Source: CAZHGD01 sp964531735 (GTDB taxonomy: Bacteria > Armatimonadota > UBA10988). Taken from it: a stretch of 11,689 nt of DNA. Of this stretch, positions 8,511 through 11,689 are shown one piece after another (the stretch's first letter is position 1; each line of letters starts with the position of its first letter). The notes under the pieces are model-generated. The model was given only the letters and a program-made list of their open reading frames with translations. It was not told the origin of the DNA and did not search any database. The stretch covers positions 1 through 11,689 of the forward strand of contig CAZHGD010000213.1 in assembly GCA_964531735.1 (NCBI GenBank). Direction: 5' to 3'. The position numbers were made by a program, and so were the translations under genes.

Positions 8511-8522
8511 CGCCGACCGTCC

Positions 8523-11492
8523 TTACCCGCCCGGTGGCGGTTGCCCGGCCACGCCGCGGACCGTCAGGGCGGCCACTTCGGCCAGGGCGGCGCGTGGCAG
8601 ATCGGCCAGATAGAGCGGCGCGTGAGTCAGCAGCAACTTGCCATCGGCGGGCGGCGGCAGCACTTCGCCGGTACACAGGACGACCCGGGCCTGCTTCGCC
8701 GCCGGCAACTCGATCGTGACGCTGGCATCGCGCTGCCAGGTCCACAAGGCCACCAGGCAGCGGTCAGGCGCGGTGCCGAAAGCCACTGCGCGCACACCGT
8801 GTGGCCGCCGGTAGTCGTAGTCGGCCGGCGGTCCGGGCAGCGTCAGGTCCCAGCGCCACTCGCCCAGCGGGGTGGCACCGGCCAGTTCGCTGGCGATGGT
8901 GGCCAGGGCGGCCAAGGAGCTGCGCGGTGAGCCGTCGGTCTCAATCAGCGGGCCGACCGGCTCGTGCAGGTACTCGACCTCGGCCACCGACGGGCCTAGG
9001 AAGCTGCGCTGGACGCCGGCGGCGGCCAGGAGCAGCTCGTGTCGAGCCCAGAACGCCGCGCCGTCGTACGAGTTGGGCGAGAAGGCATAGAGCGAGCGGT
9101 CGACCGCCCCGCGCGGGTTCAGCCGGTCGGTGTGCAGCGGCGCTTCGGCATAGCGGTGACGAGTGTCCCAGACTGGCTTGCCGTACTTGGCCGCGAGGCG
9201 GCGCAGATGGTCGCGCGCGTCGTCCAGGTGCTCGGGGTAGTCGCTGTCGAGCTGCACCGACAGCACGTCGATCAGCTCGGCGCCGCCCTTGGCCAGAAAC
9301 TGCTCCAGCCAGCCGCCCGGCAGCGCCGAGGCCGGGTTGGCGATGGCCGGCCCGACCACGAGCGCCGGACGGTCGATGGCGCGGATCGTCTCTCGCGCGG
9401 CCTTCAGTAGTTCCAGGTACTCGGTGGGCGACAGGGCCTGGTCCGGTGCCGAGAGGACCTCGTAAGCGGCGATGCGGCCGACGAACCGCGTGGCCAGCGC
9501 GCGAAGGTAGCTGGTCCACAGCGCCTTGGGCGGCAGGATCGCCTCGCCGCCGGCGGACGGCTTGCGGAACTGCGCGGCGAAGCGCTCGGACAGCCACGCC
9601 GGGCGGTCCTCCAGGCGCGGCCCGATGGTGTGCAGCAGGCTGATGCGCTGCTGCTTCCAGCCGTCGACCATGGCGTCGAACAGCGACCAGTCGTAGCGGC
9701 TCTCGCCCAGCCAATGCTCGCGCCAGTCCGCGGTGGGCGTGTCGCCGGTGCGCAGCCAGTCGGCGCCCAGGCGGTGGGCCGCCGCTGCCACGGCCGTTGT
9801 CCGCGCCGGTGCGCCGGGCCCGTCATGGAAGCCGAAGCGCGCCGCGCGCGGCGCGCCGAACACGGCGATGATCCGCTCGGTGCGGTAGACCGTGCCACTG
9901 ACGGCATCGGTCGCGGTCAGCCAGAACCGGTACAGACCGCGCGGCAGTGGCGCGTTGTAGAGCAGCAACTGCTGGGGTTCGCCCGGCACCAGGTTCGCTT
10001 CGGCCGGCACCGTGTCCAACTGCCGATAGAGGCGGCCGGTGTGGCTCTCCAGCACGCCACGCAGGCGGTAGACCCGGTTGGCGTCACCGGTGTGCAGCAG
10101 TGACGCCTTGAGCAGCAGCGGCTGTTGCTCGCTCAGGACGCCGCGCCAACCCGGCCCGGGCGCTTCGCCGGTGTCGAGCACGAGCTGACAGCCGGCCGGC
10201 GCGCGGTAGGTCGAGACGTCACGGCCGGGTTCGAGTTGGAGCGCGTCGAGCTGCACTTCGCTCTCGGCGTCGACCCGGTCCAGCGAGACCCAGGGCCAGA
10301 AGGCGCCCTGAGGTGCGTGGGGCGGCACGAAGACGCCGGCGTAGCGGCGCCAGCGCGTGTCCAGCTCCACCGCGGAGCCCAACATGCGCCAGTGCGCATC
10401 GGTGAGTCCGAACGCGCCCTTGACGCCGTCGCGCGAGGCGCGGAGCCAGACGCTGAACGTGTAGGGCTGCCCGGCGGCCAGGCCGAGCCACGGCCAGGCG
10501 AAGGTGGCGCCGCCGCCGGCCGGGATGGTGATGGCCAAGGCGCGGCGACCCTCGGGCGCCTCGCCTTCCACGAGGCGCCACTGCCCGAAGTCGCGGCCCT
10601 CCGGTCCGTCGGGCACCGGCGACAGCCGCCGTTCACCGGTCACGGCGCCCCGCGTCAGGCCCAGCTCGAAGCCGGTGCCCTCACCGAGCAGATTGCCGCT
10701 GGTGACGGCGGCGCCGGCGGCCAGTTGCCGTTCGGCGGCCGTCTCGACCACGGTCAGCGTGATGTCGTCGACGACCATGGTGGCACGGCACTTCTGCACC
10801 ACGACCTGGAGCATGGCGCCGGTGAGGTCATCGGGTGCCACCAGGCGCGCGCGATAGGTGTGGAACTTGCCGTCGGGCACGAAGGTGGGCGGGTAGTTGG
10901 TGCCGCGGGGCGTCTCGAAGATGGAGTGCCACTCGCGGAGCGTGTCGCCCTTGGCGCGCCGGGCCTCGTCGGGATGAGGGCGTTCCCACCGGAGCTGGAT
11001 GATCGGCCGGTACCACGACTGCGGGTCTGGTGGCAACTGGTACGGCGCCTCGAGCAGGACCCGCGCCGACAACTCCAGCGTGCGCCCGGCCAGGCGGTTC
11101 GGATCGAGCGGCCGAGTGATGCCGGCGATCTCGGGGGTGGTGTTCCGGATACGCAGGGCCTGCCCAGCGCGGCCGTCCGGCACCAGGTCGATCACCTCGC
11201 GCTGCAGGAACAGGAAGCGCTGCGGGTTGGCTTCGAGGTTGTAGCCGTCGAAGTCGATGCCGAGCACCAACTCACGCCGCTCCGCCGCCCAGGGCGCCTG
11301 CGGCAGGAGGTCGGTCAAGGCTGGTGGCGTGGTGGCGGTGCGGTCGGTCCGCGGCGGCAGGGCCTCCACGTAGACGCGCGAATCGAGCCGGTCGAAGAAG
11401 GCTTCGGATCCGTTGTCGAGCACGCGCTGCTGCGCCGGCAAACCGCTGCTGATGAGCATCACACAGACCAGCGGCAGCCAACGTCTCTCCAA
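8523..11492 (-). CDS. Secreted multidomain carbohydrate-binding/TIM-barrel protein, catalytic residues apparently lost
   Basis: This is a large exported protein of 989 residues. The N-terminus MERRWLPLVCVMLISSGLPAQ is a signal peptide. A first beta-rich domain (~75-250) ends in MVVDDITLTVVE. A second (~268-430) has the layout of CBM4/9-type modules, from NLLGEGTGFELG to EVQLDALQLEPG. A third beta domain spans ~450-545. Residues ~550-880 look like a clan-A glycosidase TIM barrel: LGADWLRTGD, RYDWSLFDAMVDGW, PAWLSERF, SPTEYLELLKAARETIRAID. The last ~100 residues form a beta domain. In the barrel, the position of the acid/base NEP motif reads SAP (681-683) and the nucleophile TE position reads TR (777-778). 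I chose the TTG at 11492 because GGAG lies 5 nt upstream and the signal peptide starts there; a GTG at 11528 would add 12 residues. The substrate is unknown. Confidence 0.72.
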   Translation of the reverse strand: MERRWLPLVCVMLISSGLPAQQRVLDNGSEAFFDRLDSRVYVEALPPRTDRTATTPPALTDLLPQAPWAAERRELVLGIDFDGYNLEANPQRFLFLQREVIDLVPDGRAGQALRIRNTTPEIAGITRPLDPNRLAGRTLELSARVLLEAPYQLPPDPQSWYRPIIQLRWERPHPDEARRAKGDTLREWHSIFETPRGTNYPPTFVPDGKFHTYRARLVAPDDLTGAMLQVVVQKCRATMVVDDITLTVVETAAERQLAAGAAVTSGNLLGEGTGFELGLTRGAVTGERRLSPVPDGPEGRDFGQWRLVEGEAPEGRRALAITIPAGGGATFAWPWLGLAAGQPYTFSVWLRASRDGVKGAFGLTDAHWRMLGSAVELDTRWRRYAGVFVPPHAPQGAFWPWVSLDRVDAESEVQLDALQLEPGRDVSTYRAPAGCQLVLDTGEAPGPGWRGVLSEQQPLLLKASLLHTGDANRVYRLRGVLESHTGRLYRQLDTVPAEANLVPGEPQQLLLYNAPLPRGLYRFWLTATDAVSGTVYRTERIIAVFGAPRAARFGFHDGPGAPARTTAVAAAAHRLGADWLRTGDTPTADWREHWLGESRYDWSLFDAMVDGWKQQRISLLHTIGPRLEDRPAWLSERFAAQFRKPSAGGEAILPPKALWTSYLRALATRFVGRIAAYEVLSAPDQALSPTEYLELLKAARETIRAIDRPALVVGPAIANPASALPGGWLEQFLAKGGAELIDVLSVQLDSDYPEHLDDARDHLRRLAAKYGKPVWDTRHRYAEAPLHTDRLNPRGAVDRSLYAFSPNSYDGAAFWARHELLLAAAGVQRSFLGPSVAEVEYLHEPVGPLIETDGSPRSSLAALATIASELAGATPLGEWRWDLTLPGPPADYDYRRPHGVRAVAFGTAPDRCLVALWTWQRDASVTIELPAAKQARVVLCTGEVLPPPADGKLLLTHAPLYLADLPRAALAEVAALTVRGVAGQPPPGG

Positions 11493-11562
11493 GGTCGCTC
11501 CGTCGCTGAGTGCACCACAGACACTCACGGCGCGGTGGGGCGCGCCGCAGGAAGGTGACCTT

Positions 11563-11592
11563 GTTGTAGCACGCGGTGGCCGAGCCTGTCAA
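11563..11592 (-). promoter_or_regulatory. Sigma-70-type promoter for the secreted TIM-barrel gene
   Basis: On the - strand TTGACA (11592-11587, perfect -35) is followed after 18 bp by TACAAC (11568-11563). The -10 is preceded by TGC, an extended -10. Transcription would start near 11556, about 64 nt before the TTG start. This is the best -35/-10 pair in the window. Confidence 0.65.
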
Positions 11593-11625
11593 ATGCGCCC
11601 AACGGCCCGCCGAATGGGGGCAGCC

Positions 11626-11649
11626 AATGGGGTCACGATAATGGGGTCA
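11626..11649 (+). repeat. Direct repeat AATGGGGTCA x2
   Basis: AATGGGGTCA occurs at 11626-11635 and again at 11640-11649, separated by CGAT. The second copy lies inside the left arm of the terminal palindrome. The first copy may be a partial or decayed extra unit of the same repeat family. Confidence 0.65.
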
Positions 11650-11689
11650 GGTGCGATTTGCATGCAAATCGCACCTGACCCCATTATCG
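11636..11689. repeat. 54-bp perfect palindrome at the right edge, REP-like or fold-back
   Basis: The last 54 bases are a perfect palindrome with 27-bp arms and no spacer. The left arm starts CGATAATGGGGTCAGGTGCG and the centre is TTTGCATGCAAA. The palindrome runs to the last base of the window, so its true length is unknown. The GGGGTCAGGT core resembles repeats that flank REP-associated (Y1) transposases, but no transposase is present here. A contig-end fold-back artefact is the main alternative. Confidence 0.85.

Noticed and set aside
10125..11558. A 477-codon + strand open frame opposite the secreted protein
   Set aside because: The - strand protein has a signal peptide, promoter and coherent domains. 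The + frame is Gly/Arg/Gln-rich without any domain and lacks a convincing start.
11655..11670. ATTTGCAT octamer-like motif at the centre of the terminal palindrome
   Set aside because: The octamer is a eukaryotic transcription-factor site and has no meaning in this bacterial context; it follows from the palindrome centre.

Overview
The window is high-GC bacterial chromosome with ordinary gene spacing and no phage, plasmid, CRISPR or RNA genes that I can see. The type IV pilin-like protein has a class III signal followed by an ILFPVFAKAREKARQ stretch and a C-terminal H-X9-DG motif. Together with the carbohydrate-binding/TIM-barrel secreted protein and the ThuA-domain protein, this is a combination common in Armatimonadota and related polysaccharide-degrading lineages. 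That placement is an inference from motif style, not a phylogeny.

Layout, left to right. An APH-like phosphotransferase (+) may continue off the left edge. Next is a secreted tetraheme cytochrome fused to a degenerate UshA-like metallophosphatase domain (+), behind a perfect TATAAT box. A tight + strand cluster follows: a small MscS-type channel, a bifunctional-nuclease (DUF151) protein and acetyl-CoA synthetase. It is led by an extended -10 promoter and a structured ~130-nt leader, and it ends in a strong hairpin terminator. Facing it on the - strand are a ThuA-domain protein and, upstream of it, an H-X9-DG pseudopilin. A ~240-bp divergent intergenic region separates the pilin from a + strand membrane protein with two TFIIB-type zinc fingers. 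That gene converges, with only 12 bp between, on a ~990-residue secreted carbohydrate-binding/TIM-barrel protein (-), which has its own TTGACA promoter at the right end. The last 54 bases are a perfect palindrome.

As a working picture, the acs cluster covers acetate activation together with osmotic/membrane and small-regulator functions. The right half is surface and carbohydrate oriented. I see no clear new multi-gene system. The most unusual signals are: an 18-bp perfect inverted repeat that encloses the ribosome-binding site and start codon of the ThuA gene; a TIM-barrel protein that appears to have lost both catalytic glutamates; the long palindrome with a direct repeat at the right edge; and overlapping alternative hairpins in the leader of the channel gene.
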